Below, one piece after another: positions 46,172 to 55,505 of a stretch of DNA of 64,000 nucleotides (its first letter is position 1; every line of letters starts with the position of its first letter). Both the position numbers and the translations under genes were made by a program. Under the pieces are notes generated by a model, which was given only the letters and a program-made list of their open reading frames with translations, was not told the DNA's origin and did no database searches. Source of the stretch: Nocardioides malaquae (GTDB taxonomy: Bacteria; Actinomycetota; Actinomycetes; Propionibacteriales; Nocardioidaceae); assembly GCF_015070385.1 (NCBI RefSeq), contig NZ_JADCSA010000003.1, positions 210,764 through 274,763 on the forward strand, written 5' to 3'.

Positions 46172-46762
46172 TCACGAGTTGAACTGCTGCTGGGCCTTTT
46201 CCAGCCCCTCCAGCACCAACATCTCGACGGCGTCGGCGGCCTCGACGAGCTGGATCGGAAGCTCCTTGCGCTCGACCCCGGAGTAGTTGGAGAGCACGAA
46301 GTCAGCGACGTCCTGACGGCCCGGCGGACGCCCGATGCCCACACGTACGCGGTGGAAGTCGCCGGTGCCCAGTGAGGCCCGCATGGAGCGCAACCCGTTG
46401 TGACCGTTGTCGCCGCCACCCTTCTTCAGGCGCAGGGTGCCGAAGGGGATGTCGAGCTCGTCGTGGATCGCGACGACGTGCTCCGGCGCGACCCCGTAGA
46501 ACTTCGCCACAGCGCTCACCGGACCACCGGAGGTGTTCATGTAGGTGCGGGGGCGCACCAGCACCACCCGCGGCCCCGGGGCGCCGGGCGATCCCAGGCG
46601 ACCCTCGACCACGTCGGCCTGCCCGGTCTTGTGGCGACGGAACGCACTGCCGAGTCGTTCGGCAAGCACGTCGTTGACCATGTGGCCGACGTTGTGGCGG
46701 TGACCCGCGTAGTCGGCTCCGGGGTTGCCCAGGCCGACGACCAGCCACACAGGAGAAGTCAT
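46172..46762 (-). CDS. pth: Peptidyl-tRNA hydrolase
   Basis: The 196 aa enzyme recycles peptidyl-tRNA released from stalled ribosomes. [24 protein letters not shown] contains the substrate Asn12 and catalytic His23 region, [14 protein letters not shown] the second Asn, and [30 protein letters not shown] the catalytic Asp and the GHNGLRS block. [22 protein letters not shown] ends the domain. I used MTSPVWL as the start; an in-frame codon six residues earlier has less support. It marks the right border of the polysaccharide island. Confidence 0.96.
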   Translation of the reverse strand: MTSPVWLVVGLGNPGADYAGHRHNVGHMVNDVLAERLGSAFRRHKTGQADVVEGRLGSPGAPGPRVVLVRPRTYMNTSGGPVSAVAKFYGVAPEHVVAIHDELDIPFGTLRLKKGGGDNGHNGLRSMRASLGTGDFHRVRVGIGRPPGRQDVADFVLSNYSGVERKELPIQLVEAADAVEMLVLEGLEKAQQQFNS

Positions 46763-46822
46763 GCGCCCAGTATCGACCACGGGGTCCGCGATCCGGCCCG
46801 GCGGGCGGGGCCGGACACGGCA

Positions 46823-46856
46823 ACGGCGCCACAGGAAGGCTCTCCTGCGGCGCCGT
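46823..46856 (-). terminator. Hairpin between rplY and pth
   Basis: ACGGCGCC pairs with GGCGCCGT, and CAGGA with TCCTG inside it, with a short A/C bulge; it starts 37 bp downstream of the rplY stop. Transcription of pth may therefore be partly independent. Confidence 0.7.
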
Positions 46857-46892
46857 GGCGGGTGGCGCGACCTGGACGGTCACGCCGGTGGA

Positions 46893-47525
46893 TCACTCGT
46901 CGGCGTCGGTGGACTCCGCAGCAGCCTCGGCCTCGGCCGCGCCGGCCGGCGAGTCGGCCAGGTCGGCCTCCAGCGCAGCGGCGGTCACCTGGGCGACGAC
47001 GTTGACGACCAGGGCGTCGGCGTCACCGGTGAGCGAGACGCCCTCCGGCAGCGTGAGGTCGGAGGCCAGGAACTGGGTGCCGGCGGCGGCGGCGGTGACG
47101 TCGACCTCGATGGCCTCAGGCACGTGGGTCGCCTCGGCCTCGAGGGCGATGGTCGGGTGCTCGGTCACGACGAGGGTGTCGGGGCCCGCCTGACCGACGA
47201 CCTGGACCGGGACCTCGACCAGGACCTTCTCGCCGCGCTTGACGGCAAAGAGGTCGACGTGCTGGATCACCCGACGGATGGGGTCGACCTGGACCTCCTT
47301 GGCCAGCGCCAGCTGGACGTCACCGTCGATGTCGAGCTCGAGGAGCGCGTTGGCGCCACCGTGACGCAGCGCCATCATGGTGGCGTGGCCCGGAAGGGTG
47401 AGGTGGGTCGGCTCGTTGCCGTGCTCGTAGATGACGGCGGGGATCTTGTTGGCGGCACGGATGCGACGGGCCGCACCCTTGCCGAACTCGGTGCGCTTCT
47501 CGGCGGTCAGCTTCTCGGCGGACAT
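46893..47525 (-). CDS. rplY: 50S ribosomal protein L25/general stress protein Ctc
   Basis: The 210 aa protein binds 5S rRNA. The N-terminal L25 domain (residues 1-95) begins EKLTAEKRTEFGKGAARRIRAANKIPAVIYEHG. The C-terminal TL5-type beta domain (about 100-190) includes VEVPVQVVGQAGPDTLVV and ends LVVNVVAQVTAAALEADL, followed by an Ala/Glu-rich acidic tail. This long Ctc form is usual in actinobacteria. The ATG is preceded by AGGAGACACC. A 175-base leader with a hairpin lies upstream. Confidence 0.95.
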   Translation of the reverse strand: MSAEKLTAEKRTEFGKGAARRIRAANKIPAVIYEHGNEPTHLTLPGHATMMALRHGGANALLELDIDGDVQLALAKEVQVDPIRRVIQHVDLFAVKRGEKVLVEVPVQVVGQAGPDTLVVTEHPTIALEAEATHVPEAIEVDVTAAAAGTQFLASDLTLPEGVSLTGDADALVVNVVAQVTAAALEADLADSPAGAAEAEAAAESTDADE

Positions 47526-47889
47526 GGTGTCTCCTGTGTGTCGCAGTACGTGTGGCAGCAGAGGCCGCGCACGTGAGCGGCCCGACGGACGCACCGGCAG
47601 AGACGAAGAACGCCGCGCAGACATGGTCAGGCGCGGCGAACGAACCTGCCACGTCGATCACGGAGTCACAGCTCCCTCGCCGGGGCAACTCAGGCAGTCT
47701 AGGGCGATCGTGACCGCGAGGGAAATCGGGCGCCTCGGCGCCGCCACCCCACCCCTGCGGACCACGGCGCGCGAGGACCAGCACCGAGCGGGCGCGTACC
47801 GAATTCCGGGTCATTTGTCCCACAGGTCTTGCGCCAGATGTGACGCACACCTCAGGGTGGAGTCCTCTTCGCCGAACCCGGGAGCCCCC
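47526..47889. other. 364 bp divergent intergenic region with rplY leader hairpin
   Basis: No gene is seen. For rplY, a minus-strand TAGACT (complement at 47698-47703) is a plausible -10, giving a long leader. In that leader CGCCGCGC (47611-47618) and GCGCGGCG (47631-47638) form a perfect 8 bp hairpin with a 12-base loop, possibly regulatory. The right part would hold the ceramidase promoter, but I cannot name its elements. Confidence 0.4.
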
Positions 47890-49989
47890 ATGACCCACAC
47901 CCGCCCAGGACCCGCCCGCCGGGTCCGGACGTACGCCACCCTCGTCGCTGCCGCGACCGCCCTCGCGACCGTGGGCACCGGGGCCTCCCTCGCCCAGGCC
48001 TCCGGGACCACCACGACCGCCGCCACGAGCGCCGCGTCAGACGGCAACGAGCCCTACCTGGTGGGCCGGGGCATCGCCGACGTCACCGGCGAGCCGGCCG
48101 AGGTCGGGATGATGGGATACGCCGACCTGGGACAGACCGGCGCCGGTCTGCACATGCGGCAGCGGGCCCGCGCCTTCGTCATCGCCGACCGGGCGAGCGG
48201 CGAGCGGGTGCTGCACGTCAACGCGGACATCGGCATGGTGTTCCAGAGCGTGCGCGACGCCGTGCTGGCCCGTCTGGCCGAGCGGTTCGGGGAGACCTAC
48301 GGCGAGTCCAACGTGATGCTCACCGCCACCCACACCCACGCGGCTCCCGGTGGTTTCAGCCACCACAACCTGTACAACCTCACGACGCTGGGCTACCACG
48401 GCAAGACGTTCGATGCGATCGTCGACGGCATCGTCGAGGCTGCGATCCGGGCCGAGCGCGACCTCGCGCCCGCCCAGCTCCAGGTCGCGACGACCCAGCT
48501 CACCGACGCCAGCGCCAACCGTTCGCGGCTCGCCTTCAACCGCAACCCCGCCGCCGACCGGGCCCACTTCCCCACCGGCACCGACACCGCCTCCACCACC
48601 CTCCAGGTGCGTCGCGGCGGCGAGGTCGACGGCGTCATCAACTGGTTCGCGGTGCACGCGACCTCGATGAGCACCGACAACACGCTGGTGAGCCCCGACA
48701 ACAAGGGCTACGCCGGTTGGCACTGGGAGCACGACCAGGAGGGCGTCGACCACCTGACCGAGAGCGACGACCCCGACTTCGTCGCCTCCTTCGCCCAGAC
48801 CAACGCCGGGGACATGTCCCCCAACCTCGACCTGCAGCCCGGCACCGGCCCGACCGACGACCAGTTCGAGAACACCCGCATCATCGGCACCCGGATGTTC
48901 GACGCCGCGCGCGCCGGCGTCTCCGGACGCCGCACCACCCTGCGTGGCGGAGTCGACTCCTCCCTCGTCTACGTCAACCTCGCCGACACCCTCGTCGACG
49001 GGCAGTTCACCCCCGACGGCAAGCCCCAACGCACCTGCTCGGCCGCCTTCGGAGCCGCGTTCGCCGCCGGCAGCACCGAGGACGGTGGCGGTGGCCTGCC
49101 GATCTTCAAGGAGGGCAAGGACGGCGGCAACCCCGTGGTCAAGGTCGTGGCGGACGCCCTCTACACCGCCTCCCCCGCGCTCAAGGCCTGCCAGGCACCC
49201 AAGGAGGTCCTCCTCCCCGTCGGTGCGCTCGACCTGGTCCAGCAGAAGCTGCCGGTGCAGCTCGTGCGCATCGGCGACCTCTACGTCGTCGGCATGCCGG
49301 CCGAGGTCACCATCGTCTCCGGCCTGCGTCTGCGGCGCGCGGTGGCCGACGTGGTCGGGGTGCCGCTGGAGAACGTCCTGGTGCAGGGCTACACGAACGC
49401 CTACGCCCACTACGTGACCACGCCGGAGGAGTACGACGCCGGTGAGTACGAGGGCGCCAGCACGCTCTTCGGCCGCTACGAGCTGCCCGCCTTCGTGCAG
49501 ACCGTCCACGGCCTGGCTGCCCACATGAAGGCAGGCACCACCCCGCCCCTGGGCGCCAAGGAGCGTGACCGTTCGTCGGGCCAGCTGCACTCGCTGCAGG
49601 GCCGGGTCGTGCTCGACACCCCGCCGGCGTTCCGGTCGTTCGGCGACGTGCTGACTGCGCCGCGCGCCGCGTACGCCCGTGGCGAGCAGGTCGAGGTCGC
49701 CTTCGCCGGCGCCCACCTCAACAACCGGCTGCGGCACGGTGGCACCTACCTCAGCGTGGAGCGACGCGTCGGCAGCGGCTGGGAGCGGGTCGCCGACGAC
49801 GGCGACTGGTCGACCAAGCTGCACTGGAAGCGCACCGGCATCAGCGCCTCCCGCGTGACCGTCACGTGGGACGTGCCGCAGGACGCGGCGCCGGGGCAGT
49901 ACCGCATCCGCTACTTCGGCGACGCCAGGTCGCTTCTCGGGACGGTGCGCGCCATCAGCGGGACCTCCCCGCTCTTCGATGTACGGTGA
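47890..49989 (+). CDS. Neutral ceramidase-like secreted hydrolase
   Basis: The 699 aa protein has a signal peptide (residues 1-40). About residues 50-520 form the neutral/alkaline ceramidase catalytic domain: VGRGIADVTGEPAEVGMMGY at the start, zinc-binding TATHTHAAPGG (His148, His150), and the serine motif TNAGDMSPN (Ser310, matching the N-x-G-D-x-S-P-N nucleophile). VGMPAEVTIVSGLRLRR and YVTTPEEYDAGEYEGAS follow. The last 140 residues are an Ig-like C-terminal domain. Known members cleave N-acyl-sphingosine; in a soil-type actinobacterium the target might be host or environmental ceramide or another N-acyl lipid. It stops over the start region of the next TetR gene. Confidence 0.88.
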   Translation: MTHTRPGPARRVRTYATLVAAATALATVGTGASLAQASGTTTTAATSAASDGNEPYLVGRGIADVTGEPAEVGMMGYADLGQTGAGLHMRQRARAFVIADRASGERVLHVNADIGMVFQSVRDAVLARLAERFGETYGESNVMLTATHTHAAPGGFSHHNLYNLTTLGYHGKTFDAIVDGIVEAAIRAERDLAPAQLQVATTQLTDASANRSRLAFNRNPAADRAHFPTGTDTASTTLQVRRGGEVDGVINWFAVHATSMSTDNTLVSPDNKGYAGWHWEHDQEGVDHLTESDDPDFVASFAQTNAGDMSPNLDLQPGTGPTDDQFENTRIIGTRMFDAARAGVSGRRTTLRGGVDSSLVYVNLADTLVDGQFTPDGKPQRTCSAAFGAAFAAGSTEDGGGGLPIFKEGKDGGNPVVKVVADALYTASPALKACQAPKEVLLPVGALDLVQQKLPVQLVRIGDLYVVGMPAEVTIVSGLRLRRAVADVVGVPLENVLVQGYTNAYAHYVTTPEEYDAGEYEGASTLFGRYELPAFVQTVHGLAAHMKAGTTPPLGAKERDRSSGQLHSLQGRVVLDTPPAFRSFGDVLTAPRAAYARGEQVEVAFAGAHLNNRLRHGGTYLSVERRVGSGWERVADDGDWSTKLHWKRTGISASRVTVTWDVPQDAAPGQYRIRYFGDARSLLGTVRAISGTSPLFDVR

Positions 49990-50002
49990 CCGCGTGTCTC
50001 GG

Positions 50003-50590
50003 ATGTCAGTGGAAGATCGTCGTGCCCAGCTCGTGGAGGCCGCCATCACGGTCATGACCCGCGAGGGGGTGCGCAAGGCGACGACGCGAGCGATCGTGGG
50101 CGAGGCCGGGGCTTCCCTGAGCGTCTTCCACTACTGCTTCGACTCCAAGGCGGCCCTCTTCGAGGAGGTCGTGCGCACCATCGTGGGTCGCAGCGCAGGA
50201 CTGGCCAAGGAGGCGCTCACCGGCGTGGCCACCGACGACGACGCGTTGATGGCCGGCCTCCTGGCCTACTGGGAGCACGTGGTGGCGAACCCCGAGCAGC
50301 ACCTGCTCACCTACGAGGTCACCCAGCACTGCCTGCGCATCCCCGAGCTGCACGACGTGGCGCGCAGCCAGTATGACCTCTACGCCAACGTGATCGCGAT
50401 CCACCTGCGCGGAAGCCTGGAGGGCGAGCCCGACGACGCGACGGTGGCGTGCGTGGCCCGCTACCTCGCGGTCATCATCGACGGGGTCACCCTCAACTGG
50501 CTCGCGCGTCGCGACGACGACGAGGCGCTCGCCGTGCTGAGGTCGAGCGTGCCGCACGTCAAGGCGATGTGGGCCGCCGGCCTCTCCTGA
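50003..50590 (+). CDS. TetR-family transcriptional regulator
   Basis: About 195 aa from the ATG of MSVEDRRAQLVEAA; a GTG three codons earlier and an ATG eight codons earlier (inside the ceramidase gene) are alternatives. The helix-turn-helix covers about residues 20-50: VRKATTRAIVGEAGASLSVFHYCFDSKAALFEEV, in two pieces here, has the S-x-x-x-F/Y-x-Y-F/C recognition helix. The C-terminal domain resembles the BetI/TetR_C_6 group. It follows the ceramidase gene within about 13 bases on the same strand, so regulating that gene is a likely job. No operator is evident. Confidence 0.87.
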   Translation: MSVEDRRAQLVEAAITVMTREGVRKATTRAIVGEAGASLSVFHYCFDSKAALFEEVVRTIVGRSAGLAKEALTGVATDDDALMAGLLAYWEHVVANPEQHLLTYEVTQHCLRIPELHDVARSQYDLYANVIAIHLRGSLEGEPDDATVACVARYLAVIIDGVTLNWLARRDDDEALAVLRSSVPHVKAMWAAGLS

Positions 50591-50610
50591 CCGGGGTCAG
50601 GCGCAACGCC

Positions 50611-51591
50611 TCAGGCGTGGCCGTCGAACATCGAGGTGACCGACCCGTCCTCGAAGACCTCGCGGATCGCCCGCGAGATCAGCGGGGCGATCGACAGGGT
50701 CGTCAGCGTGTCGAACTGCTTGTCGTCGTCGATCGGCAGCGTGTTGGTCACGATGACCTCGACCGCCGGGGAGTTCTTGAGCCGGTCGACGGCCGGGTCG
50801 GAGAGGATCGCGTGGGTGGCGGCGATGACGACGCCCGCGGCGCCGGCGTCCATGCAGGCCTCGGCGGCCTTCACGATCGTGCCGCCGGTGTCGATCATGT
50901 CGTCGGTGAGCACGCAGATGCGCCCCTCGACGTCACCCACGACCCGGTTGGCGGCGACCTCGTTGGGGCGGTCCGTGCGCCGCGTCTTGTGGATGAAGGC
51001 CAGCGGGACGCCGCCGAGACGGGCCGACCAGCGCTCGGCGACCTTGATCCGACCCGCGTCCGGCGAGACGACGGCGAGCTGCTTCGCGCCGTACTTCTCC
51101 TTGACGTAGTCCGCCAGGATCGGCAACGCCATCAGGTGGTCGACCGGACCGTCGAAGAAGCCCTGGATCTGGTCGGCGTGCAGGTCGACCGTGATGAGGC
51201 GGTCGGCGCCGGCGGTCTTGAAGAGGTCGGCAACCAGGCGCGCGGAGATCGGCTCGCGGCCGCGGTGCTTCTTGTCCTGGCGGCCGTAGCCGTAGAACGG
51301 CATGACGACCGTGATCCGCTTGGCCGATGCGCGCTTGAGGGCGTCGACCATGATCAGGTGCTCCATCAACCACTCGTTGATGGGCGCGGTGTGCGACTGG
51401 ATGACGAACGCGTCGCAGCCGCGCACCGACTCCTCGAAGCGCACGTAGAGCTCACCGTTGGCGAAGGCGTACGCCGACTGGGGCACGAGCCCGCTGCCGA
51501 GCATGTCGCCGATCTCGGTGGCCAGGTCCGGGTGGGCCCGGCCGCTGAAGACCATGAGGTTCTTCTCGGGGGTCCGCTTCATTCCGCTCAC
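50611..51591 (-). CDS. prs: Ribose-phosphate pyrophosphokinase (PRPP synthetase)
   Basis: The 326 aa enzyme makes PRPP from ribose-5-phosphate and ATP for nucleotide, His and Trp synthesis. Typical blocks are LMVFSGRAHPDLATEIG, YVRFEESVRGCDAFVIQSH, MPFYGYGRQDKKHRGREPISARLVADL (flexible loop and Arg/His), TVDLHADQIQGFF, VSPDAGRIK, and the PRPP loop VLTDDMIDTGGTIVKAAE. The GTG of VSGMKRT matches the usual N-terminus for actinobacteria; the ATG three codons later is possible. It is downstream of glmU with a 159 bp gap. Confidence 0.96.
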   Translation of the reverse strand: MSGMKRTPEKNLMVFSGRAHPDLATEIGDMLGSGLVPQSAYAFANGELYVRFEESVRGCDAFVIQSHTAPINEWLMEHLIMVDALKRASAKRITVVMPFYGYGRQDKKHRGREPISARLVADLFKTAGADRLITVDLHADQIQGFFDGPVDHLMALPILADYVKEKYGAKQLAVVSPDAGRIKVAERWSARLGGVPLAFIHKTRRTDRPNEVAANRVVGDVEGRICVLTDDMIDTGGTIVKAAEACMDAGAAGVVIAATHAILSDPAVDRLKNSPAVEVIVTNTLPIDDDKQFDTLTTLSIAPLISRAIREVFEDGSVTSMFDGHA

Positions 51592-51750
51592 GGGGGAGGC
51601 TCCTCGGCTGGGGACGCAGGTCGGGGCCGCAGGCGACCCGCTGGACGATTGTGAACCACCCTCACCCCAGGGCCCAAGCCGGGCACCACGGTGTGGACGG
51701 GACTGTCGCGAAGACCACACGCGCGCGGCGCGCACGGCCCGTGCGGCAGG

Positions 51751-53205
51751 TCACTGCTGCGGGTCGACGCTCTCGCCGTGGGCGCCCGTCGCCCCCTCCG
51801 CGGCCTCGGCCTGCTTGGTGCCGGGGCGTCGTCTCAGGACCCAGTTCTCGATCACGCGTTGGGTCGCACCCGGCACGACGAGGGCGCCGGGCGGCACGTC
51901 CTGACGCACGACCGCACCGCCACCGGTGGCCGCGCCGTCGCCGATCGTCACCGGCGCCACGAACGTGTTGTTGGAGCCCGTGCGGGCATGCGCGCCGACC
52001 ACCGTCCGGTGCTTGGAGACGCCGTCGTAGTTGGCGAAGATCGTGCCGGCCCCGATGTTGGTGGCCTCGCCGATGGTGGCGTCGCCGACGTAGGACAGGT
52101 GCGGCACCTTCGCGCCCTCACCGAGCACCGCGTTCTTCGTCTCGACAAAGGCGCCGACCTTGCTGGTCGCGCCGAGCTGGGTGCCCGGACGCAGGTAGGA
52201 GAAGGGACCCACGGTCGCCCCGTCGCCGACGACGGCGAGCTCGCCGTGCGTACGCACCACGCGAGCGCCGGCGCCGACCTCACAGTCCTTGAGCGTGGTG
52301 TCGGGCCCGACCACGGCGTCCTCGCGCACGACGGTGGCGCCCAGCAGCTGGGTGTTCGGCAGAATCGTGACGTCACGCTCGAGCACCACGTCGTCCTCGA
52401 TCCACGTGGTGGCGGGGTCCATGACCGTCACGCCCTCCTTCATCCACGCCTTCACGATGCGGGCGTTGAGCTGCCGCCCGAGCTCGGCGAGCTGTGCCCG
52501 GTCGTTGGCCCCCTCGGTCTCGGAGACGTCGTCGATGAGGTGGGCGCCGACCGTCAGGCCGTCGGCGCGGGCGATCGAGACGGTGTCGGTGAGGTAGTAC
52601 TCGCCGTTGGCGTTGGCGTTGCTGAGCCGCGGCAACGCCCGGGCCAGGAACGCCGCGTCGAAGGCGAGGATGCCGGAGTTGATCTCGTCGATGGCGCGCT
52701 GCGCCTCGGTGGCGTCCTTCTCCTCGACGATGGCCACCACCGAGCCGTCGGCGCCCCGGACGATGCGCCCGTAGCCCGTCGGGTCGGCGACCCGGCCGGT
52801 GAGGATGGAGACCGCCCGACCGGAGTCGGTGTGCTCGCGGGCGAAGGCGCGCAGGCTCTCGCCGCGCAGCATCGGGGTGTCACCCGCCGAGACGATGACG
52901 GTTCCGGTGACCTCGCCGCGCGTCGCGGCGGCCTCCATGGCGATGCGCACCGCGTGCCCGGTGCCGTCCTGGGTCTCCTGCACCGCCAGCACCGCGTCGG
53001 GCACCAGCGAGGTGATGTGCGGCCCGACCTGGTCGCGCTGGTGGCCGACGACCGCGACGATGCGCTCGGGCTCGACCGCCTGCACGGCGCGCAGGACGTG
53101 GGCGATCATGCTGCGACCGGCGACGGGGTGGAGCACCTTCATGGTCTTCGACTTCATGCGGGTGCCGCCCCCGGCGGCGAGGACGATGACGGTGAGGTTG
53201 TCCAT
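51751..53205 (-). CDS. glmU: Bifunctional UDP-GlcNAc pyrophosphorylase / glucosamine-1-phosphate acetyltransferase
   Basis: The 484 aa enzyme catalyses the last two steps to UDP-GlcNAc, a precursor for peptidoglycan and exopolysaccharide. The N-terminal uridylyltransferase starts TVIVLAAGGGTRMKSKTMKVLHPVAG, with the signature L-A-A-G-x-G-T-R-M, and includes QDGTGHAV and GDTPML. The C-terminal half is a left-handed beta-helix of hexapeptide repeats ending at the acetyl-CoA site around RTGSNNTFVAPVTIGDGAAT. The start MDNLTV is chosen over an upstream in-frame codon because the conserved domain begins there. Confidence 0.96.
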   Translation of the reverse strand: MDNLTVIVLAAGGGTRMKSKTMKVLHPVAGRSMIAHVLRAVQAVEPERIVAVVGHQRDQVGPHITSLVPDAVLAVQETQDGTGHAVRIAMEAAATRGEVTGTVIVSAGDTPMLRGESLRAFAREHTDSGRAVSILTGRVADPTGYGRIVRGADGSVVAIVEEKDATEAQRAIDEINSGILAFDAAFLARALPRLSNANANGEYYLTDTVSIARADGLTVGAHLIDDVSETEGANDRAQLAELGRQLNARIVKAWMKEGVTVMDPATTWIEDDVVLERDVTILPNTQLLGATVVREDAVVGPDTTLKDCEVGAGARVVRTHGELAVVGDGATVGPFSYLRPGTQLGATSKVGAFVETKNAVLGEGAKVPHLSYVGDATIGEATNIGAGTIFANYDGVSKHRTVVGAHARTGSNNTFVAPVTIGDGAATGGGAVVRQDVPPGALVVPGATQRVIENWVLRRRPGTKQAEAAEGATGAHGESVDPQQ

Positions 53206-53306
53206 GCTTCTCAGGGTAAGGGCGGCCTTGCCCGGGAGCAGCACGGCGTCGCGACGTGGACCCCGAGCCCCTCCCCCGGCGAGGACGTGACCCGTAGTCT
53301 CGCTGC

Positions 53307-54215
53307 ATGGAAGCCACTCGCACTGTCCTGGTCACCGGCGCCACCGGCTTCATCGGCCGCCGACTCGTGCCGGTGCTCGTCGACGAGGGCCACCGGGTGC
53401 TCGCCATGACGCGGCGCCCCGACGACTACGACGGCCCCGGCGAGGCAGTCGGCGCCGACGTCTCCGACGAGGAGTCCCTCGACCGCGCGCTCGAGGGGGT
53501 CGACGTCGCCGTCTACCTGGTGCACTCGCTCGACCAGGAGGACTTCGAGCGCATCGACGCCCAGGCCGCCCGCCGGTTCGGACGCGCCGCGGGGCGCGCG
53601 GGCGTACGCCAGATCGTCTACCTCGGCGGGCTCGGCGCCGAGGGCGACAAGCTGTCGCCGCACCTGCGCTCGCGCCGCGAGGTGGAGGGGCTGCTCGGCG
53701 ACGGCGGCGTGCCGGTGACGGTGCTGCGGGCCGGGATCGTCGTGGGCCACGGCGGGATCTCGTGGGAGATCACCCGCCAGCTGGTGAAGAACCTGCCGGC
53801 GATGGTCGTGCCGAAGTGGGCCTCCACCCGCACCCAGCCCGTCGCCGTCGACGACGTGATCCGCTACCTGGCCGGGGTGGTCGACAACGAGCAGGCCATC
53901 GGCGAGATCTTCGAGATCGGCGGGCCGGACGTGCTCAGCTATCGCGGCATGCTGGACGTGGCGGCCGAGCTCGCCGCCGGGCGCCCCGTCCCGACGGTGC
54001 CGGTGCCGATGCTGACGCCGAAGCTGTCCTCCTACTGGCTCTCGCTGGTGACCGACGTCGACACCACCACGGGCCGCAACCTGATCGACTCGATGAGCAC
54101 CGAGGTGGTGGTGCGCGACGAGCGGATCAAGGAGGTCGTGCCCGGCGACCCGCTGACCTACCGCGAGGCGGTCAAGCGGGCCCTGGCCGAGCGCGACGCC
54201 GAGCGTCGGAGCTGA
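53307..54215 (+). CDS. NAD(P)-binding NmrA/SDR-a-like protein
   Basis: The 302 aa protein has a Rossmann fold: VLVTGATGFIGRRLVPVL (dinucleotide loop, residues 8-19) and an acidic/Arg switch at VLAMTRRPDD. YLVHSL and VYLGGLGAEGDKLSPHLRSRREVEGLL follow. The usual SDR Tyr-x3-Lys is replaced by S-P-H-L-R-S-R, as in atypical SDRs and NmrA-like proteins. The C-terminal part (IGGPDVLSYRGMLDVAAEL) is like YbjT/complex I NDUFA9-type relatives. It may act as a redox sensor or reductase; the substrate is unknown. It is divergent from glmU. Confidence 0.82.
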   Translation: MEATRTVLVTGATGFIGRRLVPVLVDEGHRVLAMTRRPDDYDGPGEAVGADVSDEESLDRALEGVDVAVYLVHSLDQEDFERIDAQAARRFGRAAGRAGVRQIVYLGGLGAEGDKLSPHLRSRREVEGLLGDGGVPVTVLRAGIVVGHGGISWEITRQLVKNLPAMVVPKWASTRTQPVAVDDVIRYLAGVVDNEQAIGEIFEIGGPDVLSYRGMLDVAAELAAGRPVPTVPVPMLTPKLSSYWLSLVTDVDTTTGRNLIDSMSTEVVVRDERIKEVVPGDPLTYREAVKRALAERDAERRS

Positions 54216-54228
54216 CGCACCGCAGGGG

Positions 54229-54924
54229 TCACGCGAAGAGCGGCGGCAGCGCCAGGAGCATCGTCAGCGACCACGTGCAGTGAGTCAGCACCGGGGCCAG
54301 GATGCCTCCCGAGGCCCGCCGCTGCAGGCCGACGACGACGCCGAGCAGGATGGCGGCGAAGGCCAGCATCACGTTGCCCGTGGCGAGGGTGGCGACGACG
54401 TAGGCCAGGGTCGTCCACACGACCGGGCGCCGGGGCACGGCCGCGTACGCCGCCCCGCGGAAGAAGAGCTCCTCGGCGACACCGTTGACGGCGGTCACCG
54501 CGACCAGCAGCGGCAGCGAGCCCTCGTCGGCGAAGTCCATCACCGAGCTGACCTGGTCGGCCAGCCAGTCGACCTCGCGCACCACCAACGCTCCGGCCAC
54601 GAAGACCCCCGCGAGGCCCAGGCCCAGCAGGATCGGCGCCAGCACCGGGCGCTTCAACCGGTCGTGGTCGCGCCAGTCACTGATGCGGCCCAGGTGCAGG
54701 GGGCCGGAGGCGAAGGCGCCGACGGTCCAGACGCCGGCGAGCGCGAAGGTCGCCGGGTAGAACCACACGCTGCCCGGCTCGATGCGCAGCGAGAGACCGA
54801 GGGTCACCGCCCCCAGGAGCACGAAGATCACGGTGACGACCTGGCGACGGCGCAGTCCGGCCGCGGTGTCACGTTGGTCGCGCGGGACGACGTCCCACAG
54901 GGACCGGCGGATCCATCGCTGCAC
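54229..54924 (-). CDS. CPBP-family intramembrane metalloprotease
   Basis: The 231 aa membrane protein has about seven hydrophobic helices. It bears the abortive-infection/CAAX protease motifs: NGVAEELFFRGAAY (Glu151-Glu152, Arg156), then a helix with Phe/His-like positions and VLTHCTWS with the metal-ligand His. In other organisms relatives process prenylated peptides or bacteriocin immunity targets; here the substrate is unknown. It is convergent with the NmrA-like gene, 13 bp apart. Confidence 0.85.
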   Translation of the reverse strand: MQRWIRRSLWDVVPRDQRDTAAGLRRRQVVTVIFVLLGAVTLGLSLRIEPGSVWFYPATFALAGVWTVGAFASGPLHLGRISDWRDHDRLKRPVLAPILLGLGLAGVFVAGALVVREVDWLADQVSSVMDFADEGSLPLLVAVTAVNGVAEELFFRGAAYAAVPRRPVVWTTLAYVVATLATGNVMLAFAAILLGVVVGLQRRASGGILAPVLTHCTWSLTMLLALPPLFA

Positions 54925-54971
54925 GCCCTCAACGTACGTGAGCCGCCCTGAGGGCCGCCCGCCCCCGCCGC

Positions 54972-55140
54972 TCAGGCGCTGTCGCGGCGCACCAGGGTGG
55001 GGGTGACGATCAGCCGCATCGGGGTCGCGGGCCCTCCGTCACGCAGGGCGTCGAGCAGCCGCCGGGTGGCCCTGGTCGCCAGCTCCCCGATCGGGTTGGA
55101 GACCGTCGTCAGCGCCGGGCTCCGGGTCGCGACGTGCACC
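54972..55140 (-). pseudogene. Remnant of a LacI-family regulator (C-terminal 55 residues only)
   Basis: In the minus strand, SPALTTVSNPIGELATRATR followed by R-L-L-D-A-L and a final IVTPTLVRRDSA-stop reads as the C-terminal end of a LacI/GalR repressor, where P-A-L-T-T-V and the terminal V-R-x-S are family hallmarks. The similarity ends abruptly near 55140, and neither the DNA-binding nor the main sugar-binding domain is present. The missing part was replaced by unrelated sequence, indicating a deletion or insertion break. Confidence 0.75.
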
Positions 55141-55282
55141 CAGGTTGCCGGGGCAGGTGGCGGTCTTCACCACCGCGAGCGGGGAACGTTGAGCGTCTGA
55201 CGCCGCTCGCGCTCGACGCGCAACTGTGCGCGGGATGCGGTTACGGGGCCTGGAAGCCGCATCCAGCGCACACTTTCGAGCC

Positions 55283-55505
55283 CGCGGTTGCGAGACTTTC
55301 CGGACGTGGAGGCACGGCACCCTGGGACCGGCGCGCACCTCGTCGCGGAGCTGAAGGGTCACACCACCGCCCCGGTCTCGATGTGGACACAGGGTTCGGG
55401 CAACTGCTCCGCCGCATGGGTGATGACAACGCGTCGACCGGCTACGCGATCGTGGTGCCGGAGTCGCTGCAGGCCAAGGTAGAGCGCGATCGGCTCCCCG
55501 GGTAG
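55283..55505 (+). pseudogene. Frameshifted remnant of a nuclease-like or AEaKG-motif protein
   Basis: One frame gives ARHPGTGAHLVAELKGHTT and a second frame, taken up near 55360-55378, continues GLDVDTGFGQLLRRMGDDN and YAIVVPESLQAKVERDR before a stop. Joined, they look like the C-terminal domain of a larger protein, with a strand ending A-E-x-K-G and a G-Q-L-L-R-R helix as in PD-(D/E)xK nuclease-like folds. No intact start or N-terminal part is visible. Its last codons overlap the 3' end of the tRNA-Gln-like gene. The family assignment is tentative; the frameshift itself is clear. Confidence 0.5.

Noticed and set aside
54229-54924. The CPBP protease as part of an abortive-infection defence system
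   Set aside because: Only the common metalloprotease motifs are present; no toxin, sensor or other defence gene is adjacent.
55134-55505. A 123-codon frame as an intact small gene
   Set aside because: The upstream third has no coding character, and the protein-like part continues from a different frame, so it is a frameshifted remnant.
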